The position numbers and the translations under genes were made by a program. This document shows, in pieces, positions 35,001 through 43,374 of a stretch of 64,000 bases of DNA (positions are counted from its first letter, which is position 1; every line of letters starts with the position of its first letter). The notes under the pieces were generated by a model, which was not told the origin of the DNA, ran no database searches, and saw nothing but the letters and a program-made list of their open reading frames with translations. This DNA is from Pseudoduganella flava (GTDB lineage: Bacteria > Pseudomonadota > Gammaproteobacteria > Burkholderiales > Burkholderiaceae_D). The stretch covers positions 279,787 through 343,786 of the forward strand of contig NZ_VLKW01000008.1 in the NCBI RefSeq assembly GCF_007830495.1. Reading direction: 5' to 3'.

Positions 35001-35994
35001 CCAGCGGCTGGCCGATCGGCACGCGCGCCGCGTGCGCGGGCAGAGGCGGAAGTTGCTGGGCCGTCGCCGTGATGGTGGTCTCTGTAGGGCCGTACGCGTT
35101 CGCAATCGCGATGCGGTAGCCGAAATGGGCTTGCCAGGCGCGCACGCGGCCCGGCTGCACGACTTCGCTGCCGACGACCAGCTGGCGCAGCGCCGCGAGC
35201 CGCGCGCCGGACGACAGCACGTGGTCGCACCACGGGTGCCAGAACGAGGCGGGCAGGTTCAGCACCGTGATGCGGCGCGTCTCGACCTGGCGGGTGAACG
35301 CGGCGAGCGCGTCGGCGGGACCGGGATCGCGCAGCACCAGCGTCGCGCCGGCCAGCAGGGTGGGCCACACTTCCTCGGCCAGCACGTCAAACGCGGGGGC
35401 GGCGAACTGCAGCACGCGGTCGCGCGCCGTCAGGCCGACGAGGGCGGTGAACGCGTCCACGTGGCAGGCCAGCTGGCGGTGCTCGACCAGCACGCCCTTC
35501 GGCCGGCCGCTGGAACCGGACGTGTACATCACGTACGCGAGGCTGCCCGCATCGACGTCGCGCGGCAGGTCGATGTCATCTTCGGCCTGCCATGGCGCCT
35601 CGTCCAGCAGCAGCGGCCGTGCGCTGGCCGGCAGCACCGCGGCCGATGCGCGGGTGGCAAGCGTCAGCGCCGGGTCGGCATCGGCCAGCATGAACGCGAT
35701 GCGGGCGGCCGGATAGGCGGGATCGACGGGCACATAGGCGGCGCCGGTCTTCAGCACCGCCAGCATGGAGGTGACCAATGCCGCGCCCCGTTCGAGGCAC
35801 AGCGCCACCAGTGCGCCGGGCCGCACGCCTTGCCGGCACAGGTGGCGCGCCAGCCGGTTCGCGCGCGCGTTCAGCTCCGCATAGGTCGCGCTGCCCTCGG
35901 GGCCTTGCAGCGCGCTCGCGTGCGGTGCGTGCGCGGCCTGGCGCTCGAAACGGCGGTGGATGCACGCGCCGGCCCGGTTGTCGTTCAAACTCAT
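32083..35994 (-). CDS. Orphan non-ribosomal peptide synthetase, partly degenerate
   Basis: 1303 residues. The first adenylation domain is complete: YVMYTSGSSGRPKGV, NAYGPTETTI, YRTGDLVAR, GRIDGQLKVHGHRVEPGDVE and NGKLDRR. The carrier domain after it reads FFALGADVPAAL where a serine should take phosphopantetheine. A condensation-like remnant follows without HHxxxDG. The second adenylation domain has lost its core motifs (HGRSGAGVPLAHRNV, RTGVRACWR), and the protein ends in a low-complexity Pro/Ala/Arg tail with no carrier or thioesterase. Activation of one amino acid remains possible. AGGCAGGACC precedes ATG at 35994. No accessory NRPS genes are nearby. Confidence 0.85.
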   Translation of the reverse strand: MSLNDNRAGACIHRRFERQAAHAPHASALQGPEGSATYAELNARANRLARHLCRQGVRPGALVALCLERGAALVTSMLAVLKTGAAYVPVDPAYPAARIAFMLADADPALTLATRASAAVLPASARPLLLDEAPWQAEDDIDLPRDVDAGSLAYVMYTSGSSGRPKGVLVEHRQLACHVDAFTALVGLTARDRVLQFAAPAFDVLAEEVWPTLLAGATLVLRDPGPADALAAFTRQVETRRITVLNLPASFWHPWCDHVLSSGARLAALRQLVVGSEVVQPGRVRAWQAHFGYRIAIANAYGPTETTITATAQQLPPLPAHAARVPIGQPLAGTSVAVLDAQGLPVAAGEPGELYIGGARLARGYLNRPDHTEECFVTVGGQRMYRTGDLVARLPDGALDFLGRIDGQLKVHGHRVEPGDVEACLVRHPRVGAAVVIADDGGLVAYVTPADAQPVPAPAELHALARAALPPYMVPAAYVRLDALPLTANGKLDRRALPAPCPAAYPAQDYDAPQGDAERELAALWCALLKLPRVGRHDDFFALGADVPAALGLVARLRDRGMAIDVTGLCRRPTLATLAALAAAPPHGAAVAYVDADGDTPTSAFGLHARAHGTPATARRHVDPALALRLRAQARRLVVMLAGVVHVAWALVLARGAGTDDVTFGTVLPGMPTCAGSGATGPAAALPLRLTLGGLDAAHAVRNAHAALATLLDRPTAAAACGPFHALLEYRHGTAAAPPPSAPDCPLVLTVDDVDGALRLTVRGDAAIGPARIGDFLDCALYKLADALEHAATGPVTALDVMPAPERARLLGFAEARALPDQGCLHGLVEAAAARAPEAVALVSGAERLTYEALNERANRLAHHLQALGVGPDQPVVLYLPAGTALAVAALAVLKAGGACAAVDRQASAERLAFVLADTGARVLLTESGVAVPDGSAAVLRLDEAGPWRAMPRANPASATTPAHLAWIVHGRSGAGVPLAHRNVTRLFPATFAHIDCGADDAWAVCASPASDLFVWELWGALVTGARAVLVPPAASRSAPRLLRLLERERVTVLNQRAGQFAQLARADKRHPAELALRHVIFRGDAPPADMLAAWLARRSVPPRMHALHGSAEVGIHATWRALDPAGADGGPDGGTVGRPLADIALYVLDARGLPAPIGVAGEVHVGGPGLAAAYLNRPDLTARRFVVHPLAPGERLFRTGVRACWRVDGTLDAAAAGTAVIQAPTAPAEILASSPAPALPPPMRLQSAPRACHGGVARQAPARARHVLGAGGELALLPTSPVPPPPALRKSPLRARRRALGH

Positions 35995-36164
35995 GGTCCT
36001 GCCTCTTGATTGCAAAGCGATGGCGCGCGGTTGCCCAGGCCGCGCGGCGGGACGCCTATATTGCCTTTTTCGCCATGCGGGCTGGGTATTCGAATGTGCG
36101 GAAATTGTAAGAAAGTGTCATGCGTCTTAGAATGGGTGCCCGATCCACGATCCTTGCCCCGCCG

Positions 36165-37115
36165 ATGAAACCAGAGATCCTCGTGATGGCCCCCAGTCCT
36201 TCCGCCGCCGTGATGGCGCAGCTGGACGAGCATTTCCACTGCCACCACCTGTGGCGCGTAGCCGCGCCGGAGCGCGATGCCTGGCTGGCCGGCGTGGCGC
36301 CGCGCGTGCGCGGCCTGGCGACGACGGGCACGATCGGCATCGATGCGGCACTGGCCGCGCGCCTGCCGCTGCTGGAGATCGTGGCCGTGAACGGTATCGG
36401 CGTGGATGCCGTCGATTTCGCGGCGCTGCGCCCACGCGGCATCCGCGTCACGAACACGCCCGGCGTGCTGACGGACGACGTGGCCGACCTGGCCGTCGCG
36501 CTGCTGCTGGCCGCGGGCCGGCGCATTCCCGCGCTCGACACGTATGTTCGCGCGGGGCGCTGGCAGCAGGGCGTCGCGATTCCGCCGGCGCGCGCGGTGC
36601 GCGGCAAGGTCGCCGGCATCTACGGCTTCGGCCGCATCGGCAAGGCGGTGGCGCAGCGGCTGGCCGCGTTCGGGCTGCAGCTGCGCTACTGGCAGCCGAA
36701 CGTGGTGGCGGGGACGGATGTGCCGCGCAGCGCGTCGTTATTGGACCTGGCGCGCGACAGCGATTACCTGGTGGTGTGCGCGCCGGGCGGCGCGGCGACG
36801 AAGGGCTTGATCGATGCCGACGTGCTGGCGGCGCTCGGGCCGGAGGGCACTTTGGTGAACGTGGCGCGCGGCTCGATCGTCGACGAGCCGGCGCTGGTCG
36901 CCGCGCTGGAACAGGGCCGCCTCGGTGCGGCCGCGCTGGACGTGTTTGCCGAGGAGCCCGCGGTGCCGCAAGCATTGATGGCGCTGCCGAACGTGGTGCT
37001 GACGCCGCACGTGGGCAGCCTGACGGTGGAGACGCGCCAGGCGATGGGCCAGCTGGTCGTCGACAACCTGCTGGCCCACTTCGCCGGCCGCGACCTGCTT
37101 ACGCCGGTGGCGTGA
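36165..37115 (+). CDS. D-2-hydroxyacid dehydrogenase
   Basis: 316 residues. The NAD(P)-binding motif GIYGFGRIGKAVAQRLAAFG lies near residues 150-169; the catalytic set is Arg (VNVARGSIVDE), Glu (DVFAEEP) and His (TPHVGSLT). Absence of an acidic residue after the second strand (RYWQPN) suggests NADPH use, as in the glyoxylate/hydroxypyruvate reductase GhrB/GRHPR-like group. It reduces small 2-oxoacids. ATG at 36165 fits the family N-terminus (MKPEILVM) but has no clear ribosome site. It is convergent with the binding-protein gene, the two coding regions directly abutting. Confidence 0.9.
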   Translation: MKPEILVMAPSPSAAVMAQLDEHFHCHHLWRVAAPERDAWLAGVAPRVRGLATTGTIGIDAALAARLPLLEIVAVNGIGVDAVDFAALRPRGIRVTNTPGVLTDDVADLAVALLLAAGRRIPALDTYVRAGRWQQGVAIPPARAVRGKVAGIYGFGRIGKAVAQRLAAFGLQLRYWQPNVVAGTDVPRSASLLDLARDSDYLVVCAPGGAATKGLIDADVLAALGPEGTLVNVARGSIVDEPALVAALEQGRLGAAALDVFAEEPAVPQALMALPNVVLTPHVGSLTVETRQAMGQLVVDNLLAHFAGRDLLTPVA

Positions 37116-38294
37116 TCACTGCTTGCCCGGGTCCTTCAGGCCCGGGTACTTGTCGAACTCCACGTTGTAGACGTCGTTGCCCACCTTTTCCACCTTGCGC
37201 ACGTACACGGTCTGGATGATGTCGCGCGTGGCCGGGTCGATCGCGATCGGGCCGCGCGGGCTGTTCATCTTGATCGTCTTCAGCACGGCCATCGCCTTGT
37301 CGCCGTCGATCTTGCCGTTCAGCTGGCGCGCCACTTCGTAGATCGCGGCCATGCCGTCATACGCCGCCACGGCCATGAAGTTGGGCCGGCCGCCGTTCGG
37401 GTTCGCGCCCGCATAGCTCTTCAGGAAGGCCTTGTTCTCCGGCGAATCGTGGGCGGCCGAGTAGTGGAACGTGGTGATCACGCCGAGCGTCGCGTCGCCC
37501 ATCGCGGGCAGCACGTGGTCGTCCGTCAGGTCGCCCGTCGCGATGACCTTGATGCCCGCTTCCGCCAGACCGCGCTCGCGGTACCCCTTCATGAACGCGA
37601 TGCTTTGCTCGCCGGCGGGCACGAACACGAAGATCGCATCCGGCTTGGCATCCTTGATGCGCTGGATGAACGGTGCGAATTCCGGATTGCGCAGCGGCAC
37701 GCGGATGCTCTCGGTGACCTTGCCGCCGGCCTTCTCCAGCGTGGTCTTGAAGGCTGCTTCCGCGTCCATGCCGGGACCGTAGTCCGCCACCAGCGTGACG
37801 ACCTTGTTCAACTTGTTCTTCGCGGCCCACGTGCCCATTGGCGCGGAGATCTGCGGCAGCGTCATCGAGAAGCGCGCGATGTAGGTGGATTTCGTCGTGA
37901 TCGCCGACGTCGCCGCATTCATGATGATCATCGGCTTTTTCGCCTGCTGCGCGATCGGCGCGGCGGCCAGCGCTTCCGGCGTCAGGCCGAAGCCGGCCAG
38001 GAAGTCGACCTTGTCGCGCACGACGAGTTCCTGCGCGAGCCGCTTCGCCACTTCCGGCGACGGGCCCGTGGTGTCCTTCACGATGATCTGGATCTTCTTG
38101 CCGGCGACGGTGTCGCCGTGCTGCGCCATATAGGCCTTGATGCCGCCTTCCATTTGCTTGCCGTAGTCGGCGAACGGGCCGGAAAAGGCGGCGACCACGC
38201 CGACCTTGATCGTGTCCTGAGCGTGCGCCGCGGGCAGCACCAGGACGTGGAAGCCGGCCAGCAGCGCGGCGATGGCATGGGTACGGAACTTCAT
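37116..38294 (-). CDS. Liv-type periplasmic binding protein
   Basis: 392 residues. A signal peptide ends at AHA before QDTIKVGVVAAFSGPFADYG. A type 1 periplasmic-binding fold of the branched-chain amino acid family, with IVKDTTGPSPEVAKRLAQEL and GFGLTPEALAAAPIA. It closely resembles the second binding protein at 49.4 kb, and both lie beside aromatic catabolic genes, so an aromatic acid is a likelier ligand than leucine. It probably works with LivHMGF at 43.4-46.8 kb. GAGGAGACCTGC precedes the ATG. It is divergent from the porin, with PcaR-like operator sites between. Confidence 0.9.
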   Translation of the reverse strand: MKFRTHAIAALLAGFHVLVLPAAHAQDTIKVGVVAAFSGPFADYGKQMEGGIKAYMAQHGDTVAGKKIQIIVKDTTGPSPEVAKRLAQELVVRDKVDFLAGFGLTPEALAAAPIAQQAKKPMIIMNAATSAITTKSTYIARFSMTLPQISAPMGTWAAKNKLNKVVTLVADYGPGMDAEAAFKTTLEKAGGKVTESIRVPLRNPEFAPFIQRIKDAKPDAIFVFVPAGEQSIAFMKGYRERGLAEAGIKVIATGDLTDDHVLPAMGDATLGVITTFHYSAAHDSPENKAFLKSYAGANPNGGRPNFMAVAAYDGMAAIYEVARQLNGKIDGDKAMAVLKTIKMNSPRGPIAIDPATRDIIQTVYVRKVEKVGNDVYNVEFDKYPGLKDPGKQ

Positions 38295-38401
38295 TGCAGG
38301 TCTCCTCGTATTTGTTTGTGTGGCGTGCGCGGACACACCCATCATCAGGCTCCTTGAGATTCTTGACAAGGCCCGGATAACGGCAATAGTATCGGCTAAG
38401 C

Positions 38402-38437
38402 GTTCGATAAGCAATCGATTGTTCGATAATCGGACAC
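38402..38437. promoter_or_regulatory. PcaR/PcaU-type operator, two direct copies
   Basis: GTTCGATAA (38402) and GTTCGATAATCGGACAC (38421) are 19 bp apart, nearly two helical turns. They match the GTTCGATAATCGCAC site of PcaR/PcaU-type IclR activators. They lie between the divergent binding-protein and porin genes, so both may belong to the beta-ketoadipate regulon. Confidence 0.75.
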
Positions 38438-38484
38438 TCCGATCCGCATCACGCCCACATAACGATTCCAATACAGGAGACAGC

Positions 38485-39621
38485 ATGAAGTTCGCAAACC
38501 AAGGCAGGCGTGCGTCCAACGCACGAACCGCAGCGCGCGCCGGGGCGCCGGTGGTGATGGCGCTGGCGCTGCTGGCGGCCGGCACGGCGCAGGCGCAAAG
38601 CAACGTCACGGTCTACGGCATCATCGATACCGCGCTGACGCGGGTCGACAACACGAACGCGAACGGCGACTCGGTGACGAAGATGCCGTCGCTGACGGGC
38701 TCCTTCCCATCGCGCATCGGCTTTCGCGGCACCGAGGACCTGGGCGGCGGCCTGGCCGCGATCTTCACGCTGGAATCGGGCTTCGGCCCGGACACCGGCA
38801 CGATGGGGCAGGGCGGACGCCTGTTCGGCCGCCAGGCCACCGTCGGCCTGAAAGGCAAGTGGGGCACGCTGCAGCTGGGGCGCCAGATCAACATGACGTA
38901 CATCGCGATGCTGAAGGCCGACGTGCTGGGCCCGAACCTGTTCGCGATCGGCAGCATCGACCCTTACTTGCCGAACGCGCGCAGCGACAACTCGGTGGCG
39001 TACCTGGGCAATTTCGACGGCCTCGTGGTTGGCGCCACGTACAGCTTCGGCCGCGACACGTCCAGCGCCGGCGGCCCCGCGGCGACGAACTGCGCGGGCG
39101 AATCGGCGGCGGACTCGAAGGCCTGCCGCCAATACACGGCGATGCTGGGCTACGAGGTCAAGGCCTACGGCATCAACGCGACCTACGACAAGCTGCACGG
39201 GAATGTGGGCGCGGCGAACGGCCTGACATCGAGCCGCAACTTCGACCGGCGCGTGACCGTCAACGGCTACTGGATGTTCGGCGGCACGAAGCTGGGCGCG
39301 GGCGTCGTCGACCGCAAGACGGACGCCGCGACGGGCGTCACCGAATCGGACCTGTACTACCTGGGCGTGAGCCACCCGGTCACGCCGCTGCTGACGTTCG
39401 ACGCGCAAGTCGCCCGCAAGGACGTCAAGCACAGTGGCGATGACACCAAGATGATCGTGGCGCGGCTGACGTACTACCTGTCCACCCGCACGGCGATCTA
39501 CGGCGCGCTGGGCCGGATGGACAACGACGGCGCCGCCGCGGTCGCGCTGGACGCCGGCGGCACAGTGGGCGCAGGCAAGGCGCAGAACGGCGTCATGGCG
39601 GGCATCCGGCACCACTTCTGA
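38485..39621 (+). CDS. General bacterial porin (Gram-negative type)
   Basis: 378 residues. The signal peptide ends ALLAAGTAQA before QSNVTVYGIIDTAL, the classical start of betaproteobacterial trimeric porins. FRGTEDLGGGLAAIFTLESG and FGRQATVGLKGKWGTLQLGR follow, and the chain ends in GIRHHF with the C-terminal phenylalanine needed for outer-membrane insertion. With the operators upstream and the aromatic genes downstream, it probably admits aromatic acids. AGGAGACAGC precedes the ATG. It is convergent with the IclR gene, a large palindromic element lying between. Confidence 0.93.
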   Translation: MKFANQGRRASNARTAARAGAPVVMALALLAAGTAQAQSNVTVYGIIDTALTRVDNTNANGDSVTKMPSLTGSFPSRIGFRGTEDLGGGLAAIFTLESGFGPDTGTMGQGGRLFGRQATVGLKGKWGTLQLGRQINMTYIAMLKADVLGPNLFAIGSIDPYLPNARSDNSVAYLGNFDGLVVGATYSFGRDTSSAGGPAATNCAGESAADSKACRQYTAMLGYEVKAYGINATYDKLHGNVGAANGLTSSRNFDRRVTVNGYWMFGGTKLGAGVVDRKTDAATGVTESDLYYLGVSHPVTPLLTFDAQVARKDVKHSGDDTKMIVARLTYYLSTRTAIYGALGRMDNDGAAAVALDAGGTVGAGKAQNGVMAGIRHHF

Positions 39622-39640
39622 CGTCGCACAGCCGGATTCG

Positions 39641-39760
39641 TGTCCACATCTGACAACCTAGGGTCAGACCCGGACAACTGGACACGGACTGAGCTGTGGA
39701 GATCCTGCCGAGCTCGTGTCCTGTCCGGGTCTGACCCCAGATGTGTTGAAAGTGGACACG
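39641..39760. repeat. Composite inverted repeat between convergent genes
   Basis: The left part (39645-39691) and right part (39711-39746) pair over GGGTCAGACCCGGACA and the GTGTCC/GAGCT flanks, with CACATCTG at the outside. A second GTGGACACGG follows. It carries the GGGTCAGACCC core of the 1.6-kb element and the GTGTC frame of the arrays at 11.8 and 50.6 kb. Its place between two converging stops suggests a bidirectional transcript end. Confidence 0.8.
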
Positions 39761-39779
39761 GGCTCAGCCGTGTGGCGGG

Positions 39780-40613
39780 TTACGGCAGCAGCACCGCCAG
39801 CTCGCGGGCGCCTTGCTGCAGCACGGGCAGGAATTCCTGCTCCATCTGCTTTGCGCTGACGCGGCCGGCCTGGGCGCCGACGTTCAACGCGGCGTGCACG
39901 GTGCCGGAGGCGCCGCGGACGGGGACGGCGATCGAGCGCAGGCCCACTTCGAGTTCCTCGTTGTTGATCGCGTAGCCCTGTTCGCGCACCTCGTGCAGCA
40001 CGGCGCGCAGCCGCTTCTGGCTCGTGATCGTGTGCTCCGTCAGCGGCTTCAGGCGCACCTTGTCTAGGTAGGCCTGCAGCTCCGCTTCCGGCAGGTGGGC
40101 CAGCATCACGCGGCCCAGCGACGTGCAGTAGGCCGGCAGCCGGCTGCCCGTGTTCAGCGCCACCGACATCACGCGCGACGTCGCCGAGCGGGCCACGTAC
40201 AGCACCTCGTTATCGTCCAGCACCGCCAGCGAGCACGATTCGTTCAGCGTGCGGCTGATCTGGTTCAGGTAGGGCTGGGCGGACACCGTCAGCGGCGTCG
40301 ACGACAGGTACGAGTAACCCAGCGTCAGCACCTTCGGGCGCAGCGAGTAGTTGTTGACGTCGGACTCCGCATAGCCGAGCTGCTTCAGCGTGTACAGGCA
40401 GCGGCTGACGGCGGCGCGCGGGATGCCCGTCTTCTGGCTGATCTGCGCGATCGTCAGGCTGCGGCGTGAATCGGAAAACGCCTGCAGCACCGCCAGGCCG
40501 CGCGCCAGCGACGTCATGAAGCTGGGATCGGCCAGTGCGTCGATCTGCTCGGCGATCGTGGGTTCGGGTTCCGGTTCGGTAGTGTGGGTCGGGGTTCTGG
40601 ACATGGCATTCAT
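39780..40613 (-). CDS. IclR-family regulator, PcaR/PcaU type
   Basis: 277 residues: an N-terminal winged helix (SLTIAQISQKTGIPRAAVSR then CLYTLKQLGYAE) and a C-terminal GAF-like effector domain with SCSLAVLDDNEVLYVAR and LPAYCTSLGRVMLAHLP. These are features of the PcaR/PobR/PcaU subgroup, which bind beta-ketoadipate or protocatechuate and activate aromatic genes. It is divergent from pcaIJF, with four GTTCGATTA half-sites between, and similar sites precede the porin and binding protein. ATG at 40613 or 40604 are both possible; neither has a strong ribosome site. Confidence 0.9.
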   Translation of the reverse strand: MNAMSRTPTHTTEPEPEPTIAEQIDALADPSFMTSLARGLAVLQAFSDSRRSLTIAQISQKTGIPRAAVSRCLYTLKQLGYAESDVNNYSLRPKVLTLGYSYLSSTPLTVSAQPYLNQISRTLNESCSLAVLDDNEVLYVARSATSRVMSVALNTGSRLPAYCTSLGRVMLAHLPEAELQAYLDKVRLKPLTEHTITSQKRLRAVLHEVREQGYAINNEELEVGLRSIAVPVRGASGTVHAALNVGAQAGRVSAKQMEQEFLPVLQQGARELAVLLP

Positions 40614-40700
40614 TGAAAAGTGCAGCGATTTTACCGGATGCCCCCAGCGCGGTTGCGGTTTTTTCTTGACCTGCTTGAACCGTGGTGCGACACTGAAGGC

Positions 40701-40750
40701 GTTCGATTAACAAACTATAGTTCGATTATCGAACAACGTGATTATCGAAC
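40701..40750. promoter_or_regulatory. PcaR-type operator cluster before pcaI
   Basis: GTTCGATTA at 40701, the perfect palindrome GTTCGATTATCGAAC at 40720-40734, and GATTATCGAAC at 40740-40750. TTGACC (40666-40671) with GACACT, or TATAGT at 40716, could be the promoter. The multiple half-site layout resembles the three-motif PcaU operator. Confidence 0.8.
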
Positions 40751-40778
40751 ATCAGCATTAAATTGAAAAGGGAAGAAT

Positions 40779-41447
40779 GTGATAGACAAGACCATCGGCA
40801 CGATGGTGGAGGCGGTCGCCGGCATCCATGACGGTGCGACGGTGATGATCGGCGGCTTCGGCAACGCCGGCATGCCGGCCGCGCTGATCGATGCGCTGAT
40901 CGCGCAAGGCGCCCGCGACCTCACCATCGTCAACAACAATGCCGGCAACGGCGAAACGGGCCTGGCCGCGCTGCTGAAGGCCAGGCGCGTGAAAAAGATC
41001 ATCTGCTCGTTCCCGCGCCAGGCGGACTCGCAGGTGTTCGATGCTTTGTTCCGCGCCGGCGAGATCGAGCTGGAGCTGACGCCGCAGGGCAACCTGGCCG
41101 AACGCATCCGCGCGGCCGGCGCCGGCATCGGCGGCTTCTTCACGCCGACCGGCTACGGCACCTTGCTGGCCGAAGGCAAGGAGACGCGCCTCATCAACGG
41201 CAGGCACTATGTGCTGGAGGCGCCGATCCACGCCGACTTCGCGCTGATCAAGGCGCATCAGGGCGATCGCTGGGGCAACCTCGTGTACCGCAAGACGGCG
41301 CGTAACTTCGGCCCGATCATGGCCACCGCCGCCAGGGTGACGATTGCGCAGGTGACGCGGGTCGTCGAACTGGGTGAACTCGACCCGGAACACATCGTCA
41401 CGCCCGGCATCTTCGTGCAGCGCGTGGTGCAGGAGGACGCACGATGA
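40779..41447 (+). CDS. pcaI: 3-oxoadipate CoA-transferase subunit A
   Basis: 222 residues of the class I CoA-transferase alpha type: GATVMIGGFGNAGMPAALID near the N-terminus, then ICSFPRQADSQVFDALFRAG and TPQGNLAERIRAAGAGIGGF, a family signature. With PcaJ it moves CoA from succinyl-CoA to beta-ketoadipate. The start is GTG at 40779 with AAGGGA upstream; the overlapping ATG at 40777 is out of frame and closes at once. First gene of a pcaIJF-livHMGF run, overlapping pcaJ by four bases, and preceded by PcaR-type sites. Confidence 0.95.
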   Translation: MIDKTIGTMVEAVAGIHDGATVMIGGFGNAGMPAALIDALIAQGARDLTIVNNNAGNGETGLAALLKARRVKKIICSFPRQADSQVFDALFRAGEIELELTPQGNLAERIRAAGAGIGGFFTPTGYGTLLAEGKETRLINGRHYVLEAPIHADFALIKAHQGDRWGNLVYRKTARNFGPIMATAARVTIAQVTRVVELGELDPEHIVTPGIFVQRVVQEDAR

Positions 41448-42097
41448 CCATCACGAAACTCTCCCGCGAACAGATGGCGCAGCGCGTGGCGCGCGACATC
41501 CACGAAGGCGCCTACGTCAACCTGGGCATCGGCCTGCCGACCTTGGTGGCGAACTACCTGCCATCCGAGCGCGAGATCTTCCTGCACAGCGAGAACGGCC
41601 TGCTGGGCATGGGCCCCGCGCCCGCACCGGGCGAGGAAGACGAGGACCTGATCAACGCCGGCAAGCAGCCCGTGACGTTGCTGAAGGGTGGCGCCTACTT
41701 CCATCACGGCGATTCGTTCGCGATGATGCGCGGCGGCCACCTGGACATCTGCGTGCTGGGCGCATTCCAGGTCTCGGCCACGGGCGACCTGGCCAACTGG
41801 CACACGGGCGCTCCGGATGCCATCCCCGCCGTCGGCGGCGCGATGGATCTCGCCATCGGCGCGCGCCAGGTGTTCGTGATGATGGAACACCAGACCAAGA
41901 CGGGCGACAGCAAGATCGTCGAACGCTGCACGTATCCGCTGACGGGCATCGGCTGCGTGAACCGCATCTACACGGACCTGGCCGTCCTCGACGTCACGCC
42001 GGAAGGCCTGATGGTGCGCGAGATGGTCGATGGATTGAGCCTCGACGAACTGCGCCGCCGCACCGCCGCGCCGCTGCTTGAAATGAAGGAGAACTGA
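41444..42097 (+). CDS. pcaJ: 3-oxoadipate CoA-transferase subunit B
   Basis: 217 residues of the class I CoA-transferase beta type. LHSENGLLGMGPAP carries the glutamate (about residue 49) that forms the CoA thioester intermediate, and VNLGIGLPTLVANYLP is the typical lead-in. PVTLLKGGAYFHHGDSFAMM and the C-terminal LTGIGCVNRIYTDLAVLDV complete the fold. The start overlaps pcaI (ATGA), and pcaF begins three bases after the stop. It acts in the cytoplasm in the penultimate step of the pathway. Confidence 0.95.
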   Translation: MTITKLSREQMAQRVARDIHEGAYVNLGIGLPTLVANYLPSEREIFLHSENGLLGMGPAPAPGEEDEDLINAGKQPVTLLKGGAYFHHGDSFAMMRGGHLDICVLGAFQVSATGDLANWHTGAPDAIPAVGGAMDLAIGARQVFVMMEHQTKTGDSKIVERCTYPLTGIGCVNRIYTDLAVLDVTPEGLMVREMVDGLSLDELRRRTAAPLLEMKEN

Positions 42098-42100
42098 CGA

Positions 42101-43303
42101 ATGAACGACGCATTCATCTGCGATGCGATCCGCACACCGATCGGCCGCTACGGCGGCGCGCTGAAGGACGTGCGGGCGGACGACCTGGGCGCGCTGCCGA
42201 TCGCGGAGCTGATGCGCCGCAATCCCACCGTCGACTGGGAAGCCGTCGACGACGTGATCTATGGCTGTGCCAACCAGGCCGGCGAGGACAATCGCAACGT
42301 GGCGCGCATGGCCGCGCTGCTGGCCGGCCTGCCGGCGCGCGTGCCCGGGTCCACCGTGAACCGTCTGTGCGGCTCGGGCATGGATGCCGTCGGCACTGCC
42401 GCGCGGGCGATCCGCTCCGGCGACACGGCGCTGATGATCGCCGGCGGCGTCGAATCGATGACTCGCGCGCCGTTCGTGATGGGCAAGGCCGACAGCGCCT
42501 TTGCGCGCAGCGCCGAGATCTACGACACGACGATCGGCTGGCGCTTCCCGAACCCGCTGATGCACAAGCTGCACGGCACCGATTCGATGCCGGAGACGGC
42601 GGAGAACGTGGCCGGTGAATACGGCATCAACCGCGCCGACCAGGACCGCTTCGCGCTGGCGAGCCAGCAGAAGGCCGCGGCCGCGCAGGCGGCGGGCTGG
42701 TTCGACAGCGAGATCATGCCGGTGACCATACCCGTCAAAAAAAGCGAACCGATCGTGTTCGCCCGCGACGAACATCCGCGTGCCACGTCGCTCGAAGCGC
42801 TGGCGAAGCTGAAGGGCGTCGTGCGGCCGGACGGCACGGTCACGGCCGGTAACGCGTCCGGCGTCAACGACGGCGCCTGTGCATTGCTGCTGGCCGGCGA
42901 ACGGGCAGCCAGCGCGCATGGCCTGGTGCCGCGGGCGCGCATCGTCGGCATGGCGACGGCCGGCGTGCCGCCGCGCGTGATGGGTATCGGGCCGCTGCCG
43001 GCCACTGTGAAGGTGCTGGCGCAGACGGGCCTGAAGCTGGAGCAGATGGACGTGATCGAGTTGAACGAAGCGTTCGCGGCGCAGGCGCTGGCCGTGCTGC
43101 GTGAGCTGGGGCTGCGCGACGACGATCCGCGCGTGAACCCGTGGGGCGGCGCGATCGCGCTGGGCCATCCGCTCGGCATGAGCGGCGCCCGGCTCGTGAC
43201 GACGGCGCTGAACCAGCTGCAGCGCGGCGGCGGCCGTTACGCTTTGTGTACGATGTGTATCGGCGTGGGGCAGGGCATCGCGCTCGTCATCGAACGGGTG
43301 TAA
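42101..43303 (+). CDS. pcaF: 3-oxoadipyl-CoA thiolase
   Basis: 400-residue thiolase. NRLCGSGMDAVGTAARAIRS holds the nucleophilic cysteine near residue 88, GGAIALGHPLGMSGARLVTT the histidine, and LCTMCIGVGQGIAL the second cysteine. FICDAIRTPIGRYGGALKDVRADD is typical of PcaF/PaaJ. It splits beta-ketoadipyl-CoA into succinyl-CoA and acetyl-CoA, ending the pathway. AAGGAGAACTGACG precedes the ATG. Its linkage to pcaIJ makes PcaF the likely identity rather than the phenylacetate-pathway PaaJ. Confidence 0.95.
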   Translation: MNDAFICDAIRTPIGRYGGALKDVRADDLGALPIAELMRRNPTVDWEAVDDVIYGCANQAGEDNRNVARMAALLAGLPARVPGSTVNRLCGSGMDAVGTAARAIRSGDTALMIAGGVESMTRAPFVMGKADSAFARSAEIYDTTIGWRFPNPLMHKLHGTDSMPETAENVAGEYGINRADQDRFALASQQKAAAAQAAGWFDSEIMPVTIPVKKSEPIVFARDEHPRATSLEALAKLKGVVRPDGTVTAGNASGVNDGACALLLAGERAASAHGLVPRARIVGMATAGVPPRVMGIGPLPATVKVLAQTGLKLEQMDVIELNEAFAAQALAVLRELGLRDDDPRVNPWGGAIALGHPLGMSGARLVTTALNQLQRGGGRYALCTMCIGVGQGIALVIERV

Positions 43304-43374
43304 GTGGATTGCATGCGGCCAGCCGGCGCAGACCGGCGGCCGCGTGCATCCGGCTTGGAGAATCAGGAGACAAT

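Noticed and set aside
32194..36009. 1271-codon rightward reading frame
   Set aside because: Antisense to the NRPS; Arg/Gln/Gly-rich with no domain. The leftward frame has clear adenylation motifs.
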